A stretch of 64,000 nt of DNA from contig JALGQZ010000018.1 in NCBI GenBank assembly GCA_023105745.1, forward strand, positions 21,660,132 to 21,724,131. Reading direction: 5' to 3'. The notes below the pieces were generated by a model. It had not been told where the DNA came from. It was given only the letters and a program-made list of their open reading frames with translations, and ran no database searches. This document shows positions 1 to 13,848 of the stretch, in pieces. Positions within the stretch are counted from its first letter, which is position 1, and the number at the start of each line of letters is the position of its first letter. Origin of the DNA: Austropuccinia psidii (Eukaryota; Basidiomycota; Pucciniomycetes; Pucciniales; Sphaerophragmiaceae). A program made the translations under genes and the position numbers.

Positions 1-856
1 CTGTAACTCAATTCCAGGCCAAAAGTGATGAACTTTTGCGTGAATTTTGACATCCCACGCTTGTCAGCAAGGATTTTGGGGGTCTAGCTCCCCCTTAGAG
101 CTGGAGTTCCTTTTCCCCCCCAAATTTAATCTTTCCAATTTATTTTTCCTTTAATTCCTCATCATGTATTATACTTATAATTTACATATGTAATTCAATT
201 CAATTGTACAGTACAATACAGTAATAATTGACACCTCATATGTAAATCAAAGTTCACTTATGTAATACACGCGCACATTTTGACATTTCAATTGAATTCA
301 ATTGAAAATACTTCAATTCCTCATAACTTCTAAACTAAACACAACACCTCAATTTTAACACAAAAATTGATGGTTAACACCACATGTGGTTTTAATTAAA
401 TTAAGGTTTTGAGGATTTTCAACTTTTGTATTGAAAATACTAAAAACTTAATTTAAGCTTATTTAGAGTTGAGTTACAAGAATTTCACTCAGAGGTGACC
501 CCACCTGATTTTTTATGAGGAATCCGATGGTGAAATAATTTTTATATGTTTATTTATTGGATAAAAAGTTATAATAATTTTTATTTAACTTTTTTCCAAA
601 TTTATTTAATTTTTCACAATTTTGTTAAAATTTCATTTTTACTTAATTTTTTCAAGTATAAATGTAATTTTATACTTACAAAATTTAATGTATTTTTATT
701 TTTAAATTGTAATTAATTTTTTATTTTTAATACAATTTTATATTTATATTTTGATTTTGATTTTAATAATATAAATAAATTTATTTTATTTATATTAATA
801 TGTTATTTTAGTATTTGTGGTCTTTTGGGTATATGAAATTACCTCTAAGGCTCACA
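1..856 (-). repeat. Old LTR fragment, family-1-like, cut by the window edge
   Basis: The right end reads ...CTCACA, the reverse complement of TGTGAG, and is preceded by a degenerate version of the family-1 LTR start (gggtatatgaaattacctctaaggctcaca, compared in pieces with 8850-8890). Further left, the 'agagctgg' segment and AT-rich stretches recall the same family. It is clearly older than the copies at 6696-8890 and 13849-16040. No coding capacity is seen. Confidence 0.5.
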
Positions 857-859
857 AGA

Positions 860-2714
860 TGTGTGTATTATTCTCTTGATAATATTACTGTTATTATGGC
901 CAAAAATGAACAATTAACTGCTTAATTGTTTCCTTTAATTGTTATACACTAATAATGATTAAAATAATAAGCGTTAATTGTCTACTGGAATCAATTACAA
1001 GAATTAATAATAAAATATCTTTTAAAGAGTATAAAACCATTTTAATTTATAACTATATTTTTCAAGAATAATTATAATAGATTCTTCAAGAAAACTACAG
1101 AAGTCAGAAATATCTTTAAGAATTTAACAAAACACTCACTCATATTTCAAAAATACTTCGAAAATAATTGGCAGAGTGCTTTGACAGATTATTTGTGGAT
1201 TTTAAGGGATCAATAATAGATTTATAGCAATAATACAACATTTAATAGTTGAGTAATATTGAAAATGTTAGAATTGTTTTATTTCAATTCTTCCTGATTG
1301 GTTTGGAAAGATGAAAATACCTGATAAGGATTTCAACTAACACTTATTTAATTGTATTAATGATAAAACTGAATCATGATATGATCCCTGGAAAAACCAG
1401 AAATAGTAGGCTTCTTTTAGATATACAAAAGCTCACAGAGGCTTGCAATTATGAAGGCTTAGACACCAGTTAGTGAGGAATCAGTCACCCTAATTGGAAT
1501 AATGATTATATCACTTGTAGTCATATAAGATTATCATAATTACTCAATTAAGTCATTTCCATGACTACCAGCCCATTTATGGCTAGGAAATAAAGTAGTA
1601 ACAACTCTAAATCTTCTCTTGTTTCAAAGTAGATATTTTTTTCTAAAAGGTATTGATTTTATTGGAAATTCAATCCCAGGTAGCATTTTCTGTAAATTTT
1701 TGAAGATTCCGTGTTTAATGTGAAATAATCATAAAATGGACTGTAGGTAAATCTTTGAATTTGAGCAATTAATTTATATTTTTTGGTTTTGGTGCAAGTT
1801 ATACCTTTCTCTATAATTCCTGAGAGTCTTTGAAGGATCAAATTAAAATCCATTTTTGATGTTTGCCCTCATTTTCTATGTGATATAGACAAATAGCATA
1901 GAGATATCTGGTTTCAAAGAGTCAATCTCATGGATAATAGTCCCAAAAGGGTTATTATTACTCTTTTTGGGACTGTCTGTGGAAAACTATTAATAATGGG
2001 CTTGCTTACAGGAGTCATAACTCCTTATTACCTCCTTCACACATCAAAATAGCAGCTTATTTTCCATTTTCTCATTATTTTATGGGATATTGACTTGGTA
2101 ACATCATTTCAAAAAGTTTTCAACAGACCAATTTGGAAATTATCAGCCATGGAGCCATTTCTCAGAGGCCTCAGAGGGTGTGTAACCTGGCCCTCTTTGA
2201 TGTCTTTTGTCCCCCTTAGCTATTTCACATCAAAAATAGTAATTCAGGCTTAATGACTGATATCCACTGTGGGTTTAGCAAAACTGTATGTGAAAATACA
2301 GAAACTCTAAGTTCCACAAAAATGCATAACACTATTCTAAGCTCATATTTAACATGGTATTTCTCAAAATACCATTATTTTGGTCTGAAAATGCAAAAAA
2401 CAATAATCTATACAATTCTTTCATGTGGTATTTATTATTAGGTGTTGATGTATTTTCCATATTACCACCTCATATATTAAATTTAATATTATTCTCCATA
2501 TGGATTTACCCTAGGTGAATATTGGTGTAGATTCCAAATTTGTCCTGAAATCCATGAATTTATGTACTCACACAAAGTTTATTCATATTTTTCTACATTG
2601 AAAATATTGAATTTTGGATATATTCCTCCACTTATGGGTTATTCAAATTCCAGAAGCTACTTTAATATTGATTGTGGCCTAATTGAGTATGCAAAATATA
2701 CCTCAAGTCTCACA
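860..2714 (-). repeat. Degenerate F-type LTR, inverted
   Basis: Read on the minus strand, this begins TGTGAGACTTGAGG and follows the LTR at 29787-31178 plus 38542-38694 block by block. Shared blocks include the 'ggttattcacctaggg' zone, the 'aatgcataacactattct' block, the 'gtagtcat' block and the ~38600 block. The left boundary is approximate (TGTGTG at 860, resembling a family-1 LTR end). No clean target-site duplication was found. Short ORFs here (1659-1853, 2253-2441, 2562-2744) are AT-rich LTR sequence, not genes. Confidence 0.55.
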
Positions 2715-5700
2715 AGTACCAAATTGTATTATATCATGAACTGAATTCATCATTTTCATAATGGCTTTTGTGAATTACTTATCACAATTATGTGAATAAT
2801 TAATTTAAAATATATAAATCTTAGGTGAACTCATATGTGTCAAGGTATTCATTTCTTTCATATAAATTTGTGAGATATAAATATTTTAGGTATTTTTGAT
2901 TCTAATGATCTTATTTAAATGAAAGCTAATTTTCTTAGAACATTACCAGGGAACAATTTTCCACTAATTAAAAGGAAAAATTTCAAGTATATAGATATTT
3001 ATATTAAAGTATAATTCATGTTTCTCCAGAATCTCTTGAGCCTTAATTAGTAATGACATAACCATATCATGGTAATCTATAATTGATTCCTCCAACATCT
3101 TGAATGAAACTCAATATAAATGCTTCAACTTTTGAGAAGATAATAATTGATTGAAATTAAGTGCTAATGTACAGCTCCAATATTATTATACAATAAAACA
3201 AATAATGATTCTGTTTGAATAATGCATATTTAGCTTAATTATATTTACTTATTCTTTTGAAATACATTTTTTGCTCAAGGGCTATTAGTCTCCCTTTCAG
3301 AAGGAGCTTCTTTTAATTCTTAATATCTTCATTTTTTCTTTCAGAGGAAGAGGAGCAGTATTTTCAGAGCTATGATATTGAGTTGGTAACTAGAGCTTTA
3401 TTCTTTAAGAATATTATCATTGATACCTACCTATTACTTGAGAATACTTTTATTATTGGATATCTTCCTATTAAACAGTGATTATATCATTCTTTCTTGG
3501 TTTTTCTATTCAAATTCTCATTTTCTGTACTCTTTCAATTAACCAATATTCTCTTTGAAAACTGGTCTATTAGAAAATAAATTTTATCTTTTTATATATT
3601 GAGGTAACTCTATTTATAAACTCTCGCATATAATTTTGAATGTTCATCCTTTTTCACTACTTGTTTCAAACCTCTTCAAGGTCTTTCTAATACACAATTT
3701 TTCTTTCAAAAAAACTTTAACATTTTCTTCAAAATATTTTTCCAGCCCCCTAACAAAACCTTAGAAAATTATATTTCACTTGTTTGACCTTAAATCTTTT
3801 TATGTTAGAGGTTTTGCTTACAGGAATTTATGAAAATAAACTCTTTGCTAGAAGTTAAGTTTCCTTATTTTTTGTATTTCTGCGATCAATACTTACCATA
3901 AAAATGCATATCTTTTGAATTTTATGATTAGTATCACATTCTTGTATTTATTTTTGGTAATTTTGGCCCCATTTATTTTTAAAAATATATATGATATATC
4001 TTGGCAGATTCTTTAAGACCCTCATTAGTTTTATATTATGAAAAAACTTACATAAAATTGATACCAAATTGAAATTCAGGGAAAAGAAATACAATGTCTT
4101 ACCCTTACATAAACTCAGTAATAGCCGTATTTTATTTGATATTATATTTTTGTAATTGAAAAATTTTCTATTTTAAAACTTATTGTTTATTATCCTAAAC
4201 AATAAATTTTTTTCAAATTTTCAAGTCCATACCTATTAAAGTTCAATTTAAATGTCTATAATAATCTTTATAAGAGACACTCTTGTTAATATTGTTCTTA
4301 ATATATATATCAATTACACAAATTAACAAAGCTGAAAATATGACTTTCAAATCATAATACATAACTCAATTTCTTCTCTAGAATAATAATATTAATTGGT
4401 CATATTATTCAATCAATATGATAAGAAACAGAAATTATATCAAGTAAAAGATTTTTAAATCTAATTTGAATATCATTCACTCCAAAATATTTGGTTAATT
4501 TTTCTATTAGTGTAGAAACATTATTAACCCATTGATAAAACAATCAATGGCCATTGTATGCAACAACCCACATATAGCTTTCTCAAAGCAACACCCTACC
4601 ATATAAATTAAAAAATCATAATGAGTAATATTGTACCAATTTACTAAATATCATTTGATAGCTGCTATAGGGCTTTATATTTAAATATAATATCCTCCAT
4701 GTTCTTCTAAAGATAAAATTCAATATAACTCAGAATTTTTGAGAAATTATTGCAGGAAATATTTAAATATTTTGTATCTATATTGGATCATAAAGCTACA
4801 TAGAAGATTTTCTTCCTCAAAAAATGTAAATTGACCTCCTTCAAATTTCACTTAGATCTTTAGGAGATTCATTAAATTTCTACCAGGAGACTTTCAATAT
4901 TTGCCTCTATGGCGTATAGAAATACTTTCCACTTCTACAATAATATAACATACTCCCATTTTTGTATAATCTATTTTATGCACCCATTTATAATGAGCAC
5001 AAATTTCATTTACTTTTACATCTAGCCTTGATCAGGTGATTGTTCTAGTGGCCATATATATTTGATAGGTCCTTTCCTCCACGTATATCTTGAGCAATAA
5101 ATTCTTCTTCCCATTTTTTCAACTATTTTCTGAACGTTGATTGATATTTTGGAATACTACCAAGTTCTTTTTTCTCCATTTATTCCTCATTTAATTAATC
5201 TTATAATACATTTTGTAATCAAGAATATACAATTGAACCCCAAATCCCAATCTTTCTCTCCTTTGAAAGTAGCATGTGTAAAGAATAATGTATTACTCTT
5301 TCATTTCAAATTAAATTTTGAATTTATCAGAATTCATTTAATCAAATAATTTCAGCTTGTTGAATGAAAATTTATTTGAATACTATATGCATCCCAATTC
5401 TTTGACAGTTGAAAAGGGGATCCTTCATTTCTGAATTTCTTTGTTTTGAAATAAGAGCTCCTCAGCTCCCATAAAGATATTTTACAGATATTATTTATAC
5501 TAAAAAGTAAAAATGTTTCTTAATTGACAATATATAAAGATCCAAAAAAAATCAAGAAGTCTTCCATATTTTAAATAAGACAAAATCTAATAGTAACTTA
5601 TTAGCAAGGAGAGAGACCTAAAAGTGGTTTAAAGAAGATATAAAATTAAAAGCTCCAGATTTTTTTTAAAGGTATATTATTTGAAGACTCTTATCAGAAG

Positions 5701-5955
5701 TTATATTAAAAAGATCATTGGACTATATAGTTCCGTTCCAGTCATAAATAATGAAAAAAATCCTGTTAAATATTTAAAAAAAGAATATATTTGTCTAGGG
5801 GCTTTACGTTTTCCATGAAAAATTCTCTATTTTACTTTAAGCTCTATATATGGTAGGAATTTCCAGAAATCCTGTCACTATATATCCTTCCAAGATTCTT
5901 ACCATAAAAAAGTAAAAAGGTTCCTTGTAAAACATATTTCTTTGTACTCTTAATA
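2715..5955. other. AT-rich relic DNA with no recognisable gene
   Basis: About 3.2 kb of AT-rich sequence with no ORF above 70 codons and no conserved motif. It probably consists of badly decayed transposon internal sequence, since both sides are LTRs, but nothing assigns it to a family. Confidence 0.5.
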
Positions 5956-6695
5956 TGTCAGACTATGATTCTGAACAGAGCACAAACATCAAAATGGATA
6001 TATGATAAAGCAATTGTATTAACCTTGAAGCCCATCATAGTCTAAGAAAACCCCATACCCATCTATACCTCAAAAGAGAAGAAAGGTCTCCACTAATAAA
6101 ACAATAACCATAAACCAAATAAGACAAGAACAGACATAATCTCAATAATTTGAACTGTAACCAAAAATTCACTTATCGTCTACCTTATTCATATTTAATC
6201 ATATCCTTATGAGAAGGGTAATTCTCTCGAAGCTCTCAGTGAGGGATATCAGCCTTTCACGCTCACTTCCTAGTCAAACTCACCCTTCAAAATCTAGCTT
6301 CAACACACTCCAATCTTGAAGAACCCCCTTCAAAAGTGTGAGAGGGTCTTTACAAGCCCCATAATATGTATTACCATTTTGAGGAGCTAAATGAGCTCTT
6401 TAATGTTAGCCATTTATTCTCCCTGTATATTCAAGAGGACCTGAGATGTATTTTTTGGAATTTTTAACCTTAAAAATAACAAGGAACATCTAAGGTAAAA
6501 TCCCCTATAGCTTTTCAATACTTGATAGGTGGCATGAGGTGAGTCATGAGAAAACTAAAGAGCTCATCAATAACGTCAATTCTGTGTAATTGAAATCTTG
6601 ATACCTGAAAAATTGGATAATATAAATGGGCTCAGATTTCTCCCAACTTCAATACAGATTTATTGAAAAATAGAAATTCCTTAAAAACCCTATAG
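5956..6695 (+). repeat. Left part of an old family-2 LTR, split by a solo LTR
   Basis: Starts TGTCAGACTATGATTCTGAA, matching the family-2 start TGTCAGCCTGTGACTCAAAA at 12454, then 'cagagcac' and the later blocks in order. It continues at 8896 after the insertion at 6696-8890. The target site TATAG is duplicated at 6691-6695 and 8891-8895. Strong divergence from the copies at 12454 and 31179 marks it as old. Confidence 0.65.
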
Positions 6696-8890
6696 TGTAA
6701 GGTTTGTCTATGAAAATCTTGATAATAGTAACAATATCAAGAGTACTATGACTGTCCTCAGTAGAAAAATATAATATAATAAAATATTACAACCACAAAT
6801 TTAAATATAATTATTAGAAATAATTATATAAAAAAAAATAAATTTAGTTATTATTATAATAATATAATAATAAAAAAAATATAATAATTATAATAAATTA
6901 TAATTATTCTATTATTGTTATAGTCACTGACAGTTATAACAATAAGAAATGTAAAGCTCTTAATGAGACAATTACACGTGGAAAATATAAATATTTAACC
7001 ACTTATAAATAATATAAATATTATTTATAAAAGAATCAAAACACACACTGTGCAGAAATAATTCTTATAGAGGAAATTCTATATATAAAAAAAAACTAAT
7101 ACTAGACAAAAAAATACAGAATTTTTAGGGAAAACTTACTTATAAGATTTATTTAATATAATAAGTCAAACAACAACAGTTACAATATTAAATAATGATT
7201 ATAAGTTAAAAACACGTCAAAAATCAATAAATTCAAAGATAAAACAACTTTTCATAATATAAATTATGATTAAAGAGTTTTTGAGAGGAATTTGTGTATT
7301 TTAAAAGATATTTAAAATGAAAATTTTATATAATAAAATATATTATTGGTGATTACAACAATAATCTAAATTCTATGACTTCAACTCTTCAATTTTAATA
7401 AATAAAGAATAAAAATAACTTAAGAATTACTTTTAATAATAAGATTTTATATTTAATAAAACTTTACCTGTTTAAATTTCTAATATGATTGGATTGATAA
7501 TGATTGATGGACAAAAATAGTGATGAAAAGACTCTTTTCATGTCTTCAAAGCAGCTCTCATGATTCATAATGGATTTAGAGGGCGTGCTCAGGTCAAAAC
7601 TGAAAAACCATGCTTAAAAATAAAGTTCTTAACTTAAGGCAACTTATTTTTACTTCCAATTTAAAGTTACCAGTGTTATTCTTAACTCCATGTAGCTTTA
7701 ATCCTAATTTAAACTAATTATTTTAAGTTTTTAATATAAATAAACTTATTTATATTAAATTTCATCACATGAACCACTTAAAAATAGAGTTTCAAGTAGA
7801 AATCTCTTAAATTCAATTTTTAATTAATTTTTAAAGAAATCATAAATTTCTTTGAGTTTAATTAAAAGAGTAAATTCCCAGGCTAATTACCCAGGAAATT
7901 TATTTATAAAAGATACTTAAAATTTAATTTATATATTGATAATATTAAATTCTAAGTTGTGTGAAATTTTCAAGCAAATCCATTAAGAATTGGATTTTTA
8001 ATGAATTTTTGAAGTTTTTGCTATTTTTCCACGTAAAATAGCATAACACACTAAACCTTAAGTTTTTATAAGGTTTTAATGCTTGAAACTTTAAAGTTTT
8101 AAGCTTATTTAAGTTTTTTAAGCTTAATTAAGCTCTGAAAGTTCTTAAAACCTTGATTTCAAGCCTGCATATTGGAATTTACCCTTTGGCAGCTTGAAAA
8201 TCCTGTCCAAATTGGGATAAAACCAGTTTAAACCTTAAGGTTGGATCAAAGTCTAATCTTAAAGTTTAAATAAGGTTGAAAATCCTCCAATACAGGTGGA
8301 CAACCTTAATTGAATCCTTGCAGATCCAAAAAGTTGGGTACCCCAGCTCTATTTGGTCTTTTTCCTTTGTCCCACCTTTCTGCGTGGATTTTGCCCTTTT
8401 ATTTATTTAAAGCCATACTATGGCCTTAAACCCATTTAAATTGAGCTCACGCAGGATTTACATTCTGTATGGCAAATCCTTAGCCAATTCAGTAAATATA
8501 CACTACACCTCAATTTTAACTAAAATTTTGGTAAGTTTGCATAAACCTTATGCAACTTTAAATTTAAGCTTAATTAAGCTTAAATTTAACAATTTTAAAA
8601 AAAATGTTAAAAAGTTGGATTGATACTGTGAGATTCTTAAATCTTCCAATAACATAAAAAATAAGTGATTTTGGGTATAACACCCTATGGGTGTACCCTA
8701 GGTTATTTTTGGTGTAGAATCCAAAAATGACATAATATTTATAACTTTGTTTATCCAAAAAAAAGTTATACTTAATTTTTATTATTTTTTATTTTAAATT
8801 CAACTAAAAAGTCTGTTTAAGACAAAATTAACTGTTTATGAAATCATTTGTGGCCTTATGGGTATGTCATACATACCTCACAGGCTCACA
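6696..8890 (-). mobile_element. Solo LTR of family 1, TSD TATAG
   Basis: A 2,195-bp LTR in inverted orientation. Its minus-strand start TGTGAGCCTGTGAGGTATG is at 8890 and its end (...CCTTACA) is at 6696. It matches the LTRs of element A at 13849-16040 and 19086-21275 throughout, including the GAGCACGCCCTC block and the AGAGCTGGGGTACC block. The 5-bp duplication TATAG at 6691-6695 and 8891-8895 shows a real insertion with the internal part lost by LTR-LTR recombination. It lies inside an old family-2 LTR. Confidence 0.9.
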
Positions 8891-8895
8891 TATAG

Positions 8896-9647
8896 CTTCT
8901 GTGATAGAATACAAGCAAGTATTTAAGACATACCGATTAAAGGAGCTCATTGAGCCTTTTGATTATGTATTCTTCATTTCTATTTATCTCAAACACTGGC
9001 TGAGATATCAGGGCTAGAAGAGTTGTGAGCCATAAAGAGTTTTTAAATATCTGTACCATTTTTTACACCCTTCATGGCTCTATTACAGGTTGAAAAGATC
9101 CCAAACATTTCTATTGAGCTATGTAATTCCCCTCTAGAAGATTTCTATACATATCAAGGCACATAATCATAGTCCCAAGACGGCTGATGTTTCCTTTTTC
9201 AGAGTTTCTCACTCTTTATTTTTCACTATTGATGTATTTGTGGTTCCAGACCCCCAAACCAGGCTATTTTCAGCCTTTGAGAGGTTTCAGGACCACAAGT
9301 GGCATCTCTACAGTGAATGTTTTCACTAATGGAGACTTGGAATTCTCATAGTAGCTCATTAGTCCCCAGAATGAATAAAGAGGGACCTTTTCACAACTGA
9401 AAATATCTCTCATCTCATTATAATTAATTGTTACACTCTTGAAATTGACATGGTTATAGTTATAATTTTGATTATTTCAATATTTGTTTTATTTTATCAA
9501 TTGATAAATACTGCACCCCAGCCTCCCAAAATTACTCACTATCATCAACTCTTTAGTAGAGGCTCATTTTTCTGTTATATAACTATTTATTTATTTAACA
9601 CTCAGAGTTAGACTTATTTACAGTTATATCATACAGGAAGCCTGACA
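8896..9647 (+). repeat. Right part of the old family-2 LTR
   Basis: Continues the LTR begun at 5956: the 'gagctcattgagcc' block matches 'gagctcattaagcc' in the LTR at 12454, followed by the 'actgagatatc' and 'tttgtggttcca' blocks. It ends ...CCTGACA at 9647, like the family-2 end CCCTGACA. The flanks (TAATA and TTGTG) do not match, so the outer duplication has decayed or the boundaries are inexact. Confidence 0.6.
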
Positions 9648-12453
9648 TTGTGGTAATCTCTAACTTATTGTCCCAGATTCAAGAATTTTTTTATTTATAT
9701 GGCTATCATTTGAAGGCTCACAAAAATAAAATTCATAATTAATCAATTATAATAGGGGGAATCAGCAGTGAAATTCATCAATATGGATAATTCCATAAGA
9801 AAATCCTTGAATACTTGTCTATTTGATTACATTCATGGAAATAAAATAATGAAAAGCAAAGTACAAGATAGAAAAAACTTTAAATTTATCAATGAAAGAG
9901 GTAGTGTAACACTCAAGTTACCGTATCTCTGCTCAACCTTTGAATTGCTCGGCACTAAAATAATTAAATTGGGGCCACTTTAATAAGAGATATATTAAAA
10001 TAGTATTAACTAACAATCACAAGCCAGAAAGAAAAAATTAAAAATAATTATGCAAGGAAAATTAATCAAAACCTTAAATTACCCAGGATATCTGTGAAAA
10101 TACAATCACAGCCACCTGGTAGGCCAGCTAAGCTGGAAAAGGTAAATCTACAAGCAAAAATAAATTTCAATTAAGGGAAATTAAATCTAATACAGGAAAA
10201 ATATAATCCCCACAATACACAGTATTCTCAACCTTCAGTTCAAAGGTGTGCATACCTATGGTTCAATAACTTGAAAAAATAACCTCATCCCACCAAAAAT
10301 GGGGCAACAAACCAAACAAATGGTTCAATACCTCCAAGAAATGACACCATCCAAAATTCCTCAGCAAAGAAAGTTCAGCCAGATTACATAATCATGCATG
10401 AAGATGTTGCAATCAACTGAAGAGTGGGTCAAGACTTCCAAAAAATGACACCATTTCAAAAGTCTTCATCAGAAAAAACATCTCAAGTTACAAAATCATA
10501 CATACAAATGGTAGAATCAACCAAACAAAGGGTATCATTTGAGACTAAAGACTATGAGAAATTATCCCAGCAAAAAGAAGTGAAATATTTCAATTCCCTT
10601 GTTTTTCAGTGCCTCTATGGAGAGCCCAAAGAATATAGATAGAGGGCCTCTCTCCCTCATTTTCTCCTCCTTTCCCATGAAATTAGTTATATACCAAGAA
10701 GGATAATAATTATTAATCTCTCACTAGTATGTCAATCTAGTATTATTCTAAGATGGGTATTATATACCAAGAAGTAGATTAATTCAGCCATTTCTTACTA
10801 GTAGGATAAGCTAGGTATTTTACAAAAGTACTTTAGACTTATAAGTTTAATTGATAGTGATTCTTAATCAACAGTAGCTAACATAAGCTCTATATTATAT
10901 TATTAATACTCCGTATTAATAAATTATTAGTCTTTTAATTATGATACTATCAATAATACTCATACTATATGCTCTATCTCCATAACCTTTAATCTTAAAA
11001 TAAAAATATTCAGATGATGGCTTTGTAATGAAAAACCTTACAAGTATTTATTATTATATATAAACTTAAATTTATATTATATTATATCACTCTGATATTT
11101 AAAAAATATCCTTTATATGTTAAGGAATACCTTACCATTCAATTATCAAATTTCTTATTGCTATATTATATTATTGATTACACTTACAAACAAATAATAG
11201 CTATAAAAATATATAACATCAAATAAGACTTGCCATCATGCTATATATTAGTGCCATTATATTGAATCGACTTCTTATACTATTAGAGTCCTACCCTTAT
11301 ATCATTTTGTATTTTTATTGAAAGATCATATTTTGAATTTTTTACCTTATGAACTACTAGTCTGATTATTAATTAGTTCTGATAGAGAATTCTGAAAATT
11401 ATTCTCTAATTGTAAAGCCACAGTCTTCAAAGATGGTTTTTGAGCTCTGTAGGGAGAGTTTTCATTATATTAAGAGGTGCAGCTAATAAACCTTAGCACC
11501 CTTAGTTACAGGATTATTTCAGTAAGTCAAAGAGGTTTACCTGTGATTTCCCCCTCAAAGACTTCCTGTCACAATTCTTTCTGCCAGACCTCAGCAAAGG
11601 GAACTCTTGCCAAAAAGGCTATTAAACCGGTTGAAAGACCAGTTAATACTGGCAATTTGTAAATCAAATTCCACCATGTGACATCCTTATCCAATCCCAA
11701 ACTAAAAGGAGCTCCACAAAATAAGAATTGATATTTATTGTTTCTACCAGGAGGTCTTGAAAAAACTTATCTGTAAGTTGTTGTATTTCAAAGCTCCATT
11801 CATTTGAATATGCAAAAAAAGTGGTAATCTTATCAAAGAATCTGTTGAAACGTGTTTTACTGGAAATAGTTAATGAGGAAGAATATTTTGGGATTTGAGA
11901 AGATATTTTTATCTCTTTTCTATTCCAAAGATCCTTTGTGTTTTGCTCTTAATTAAGATCATTCCAAAGGAAAAATATCTATGAGAAAATACTAGATCCA
12001 CACTTTGAAAAGTCCAAATAGATATGGTTCAATTATGAATATTGGGTGAGAAAGATAAGTAGGTCTTTATTTTATTAAAGTTTAATTATAAAAAGCCCAC
12101 TGAAAATATATCAAAAAGAAAGTTACTAAATCTTAAATTTGATGTGTGAAAGTAGCTTCAGAATTATTGATAAAAGTAAAATTAAGTATTGATTTTTTTC
12201 CTTGGAAAAAAAACCTATTTTTAAACTTGGAAAAAATTAGTTTTCTTTTGGACCTACTACATTAAAGCTAATCTACTTAATATCTATTTCGTTAATAATG
12301 AGCTTTGGTGAATGAAGAGTTTGCTTTTGAAGCTTATTTACAATAATAAATTGCACCAATATGAAGTATTTTGTTTGAATATACTACATATTTCCTATTA
12401 TGTAATTAGATTTAAAACCCAAATCAGTTTATTTGATATTATATGACTCACTG
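9648..12453. other. AT-rich relic DNA, possibly decayed retrotransposon interior
   Basis: No intact gene. The longest ORFs are 71 and 72 codons (9768-9983, 10424-10642) and lack recognisable domains. Between about 10250 and 10480 a loosely repeated unit occurs, with 'atgacaccat' at least twice (10340 and 10445), which may be remnants of a repetitive Gag-like protein. The stretch is interrupted on the right by the family-2 solo LTR and resumes at 21391. Confidence 0.4.
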
Positions 12454-13848
12454 TGTCAGCCTGTGACTCAAAACAGAGCACTAGCATGACATCCAACATA
12501 CCATAAATAATGGTATGACAAGTATTGAACAAACATAGTCAATACAGGTAATAAATAAGAGGAAAAAACTCCTCTTAAATTGAACACCAACCTTATCCAA
12601 ACAGAATAAAGAAACCTAGAGGAGAATAAACAAGTCAAAACCCTTATTTTAACCTCTCATCTAACTTATGCATATTTAAGTTATTCTATACCAAAATGGT
12701 ACTTTTCTTAAAGCTCACATAGAGAGCTACACAATGGTATCATCCATGTTGCTGTAACACCATTTCAACTGGAGATACCATATGACCTTTATTTTAAAAC
12801 CAAGACCCCCCTGAAAGTCAAAGAGGGCTTGTACAGAACTGTACAAAAGTATAACCAAATTAAATATCTAAACAAGAGCTTTAATTTGAGACACCTTAGA
12901 CCTCTGTATCTCTTAAATTGACTGAGGGATCTTGGTTCAAAGGTTTAACAACCAAAATACAAATATTCTGAAAACAACAATGTAAACAAACCCCTGTAAC
13001 TTTGGCATACACTCATACAACTGTACAGTGTAATATACCAAACCGTAGGGCTAATCAAGCCCTACAAGACTGTATCATCAGAATACAGATATCTTCCAAA
13101 TTGAAGAAGATATCTGGTATGGAAGTTTTTGAAGCCTCATACTGATGTACAAAAATACATCCAAAAACTTAAAACCCTTATAACTTTTGCTATTTTAAAG
13201 AAGGGTAAGCAAAAAGCATACCAAATTGAAGAGCTCATTAAGCCCTTCAATTCTGTGCTCTTGGCTTCTTGATATCTTAAGAGCTGACTGAGATATCTTG
13301 ATTGGAAGGTTTTTCTAGCAATACATGACTGTATCAAACTTGTATCAAACAGTATTGCTCTCATACTTAAAATAATATACTTATGAAGATATAGCCTCTC
13401 TAAAATCATCATTATTGATCATACAGACACCAGAAAAAAATCATCCAAGTGCTGACGTCGCACGTGAAAAGTTTTTTCACCCTGTATTGATCCAGAATGA
13501 TCATTTGTGGTTCCAAAACCACAATTCTGCCTCTATTGACGTCAGAATTGACAATCCAGAACCACAGACTTATCATTGGAGTGAAAAGTTTCACTCCTCT
13601 GACGCATGAAGAGTTAATAACTCTTTACAGTCTTGAAAGATCTAAAAAGAAGGGTTGTTTCCTTGAAAACCCTTCATCTTCATCTTATTATCCATATTCT
13701 TATGTGACAAAACTGTTATCAATCAGTAGTGTCCTCAAAATTATCATTAAAGATATAATTAGAATATAATTATTGTAGTACTTCTTTACAGTCAAAGATG
13801 TTAGAGTATTGCAACCCAGGTCCTCAACAGACTCATCACCACTGTTAC
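12454..13848 (+). mobile_element. Solo LTR of family 2, left part (split by element A)
   Basis: Starts TGTCAGCCTGTGACTCAAAA and follows the reverse complement of the element B LTRs (31179-32674 and 37041-38536) throughout. It is interrupted after GTTAC at 13848 by element A and resumes at 21281. The whole LTR is flanked by the 5-bp duplication CACTG (12449-12453 and 21391-21395), so it is a solo LTR. Visible motifs include a palindromic TGACGTCA-like block near 13540 and paired 'gtggttccaaaaccac' sequences, which could bind host regulators. Confidence 0.85.

Noticed and set aside
4860..5120. Minus-strand coding-like stretch (DVKVNEICAHYKWVHK)
   Set aside because: Short, broken by stops and without a recognisable family.
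1..5955. Repeat-induced point mutation as the cause of the AT-rich relics
   Set aside because: Relics are AT-rich in all contexts by eye; a dinucleotide index would be needed and the young elements show no C-to-T flood.
11477..11760. Possible Ty1/copia integrase relic (GLPVISPS and cysteine-like spacing)
   Set aside because: The resemblance is a few residues only, with stops and no DDE motif; not enough to call.
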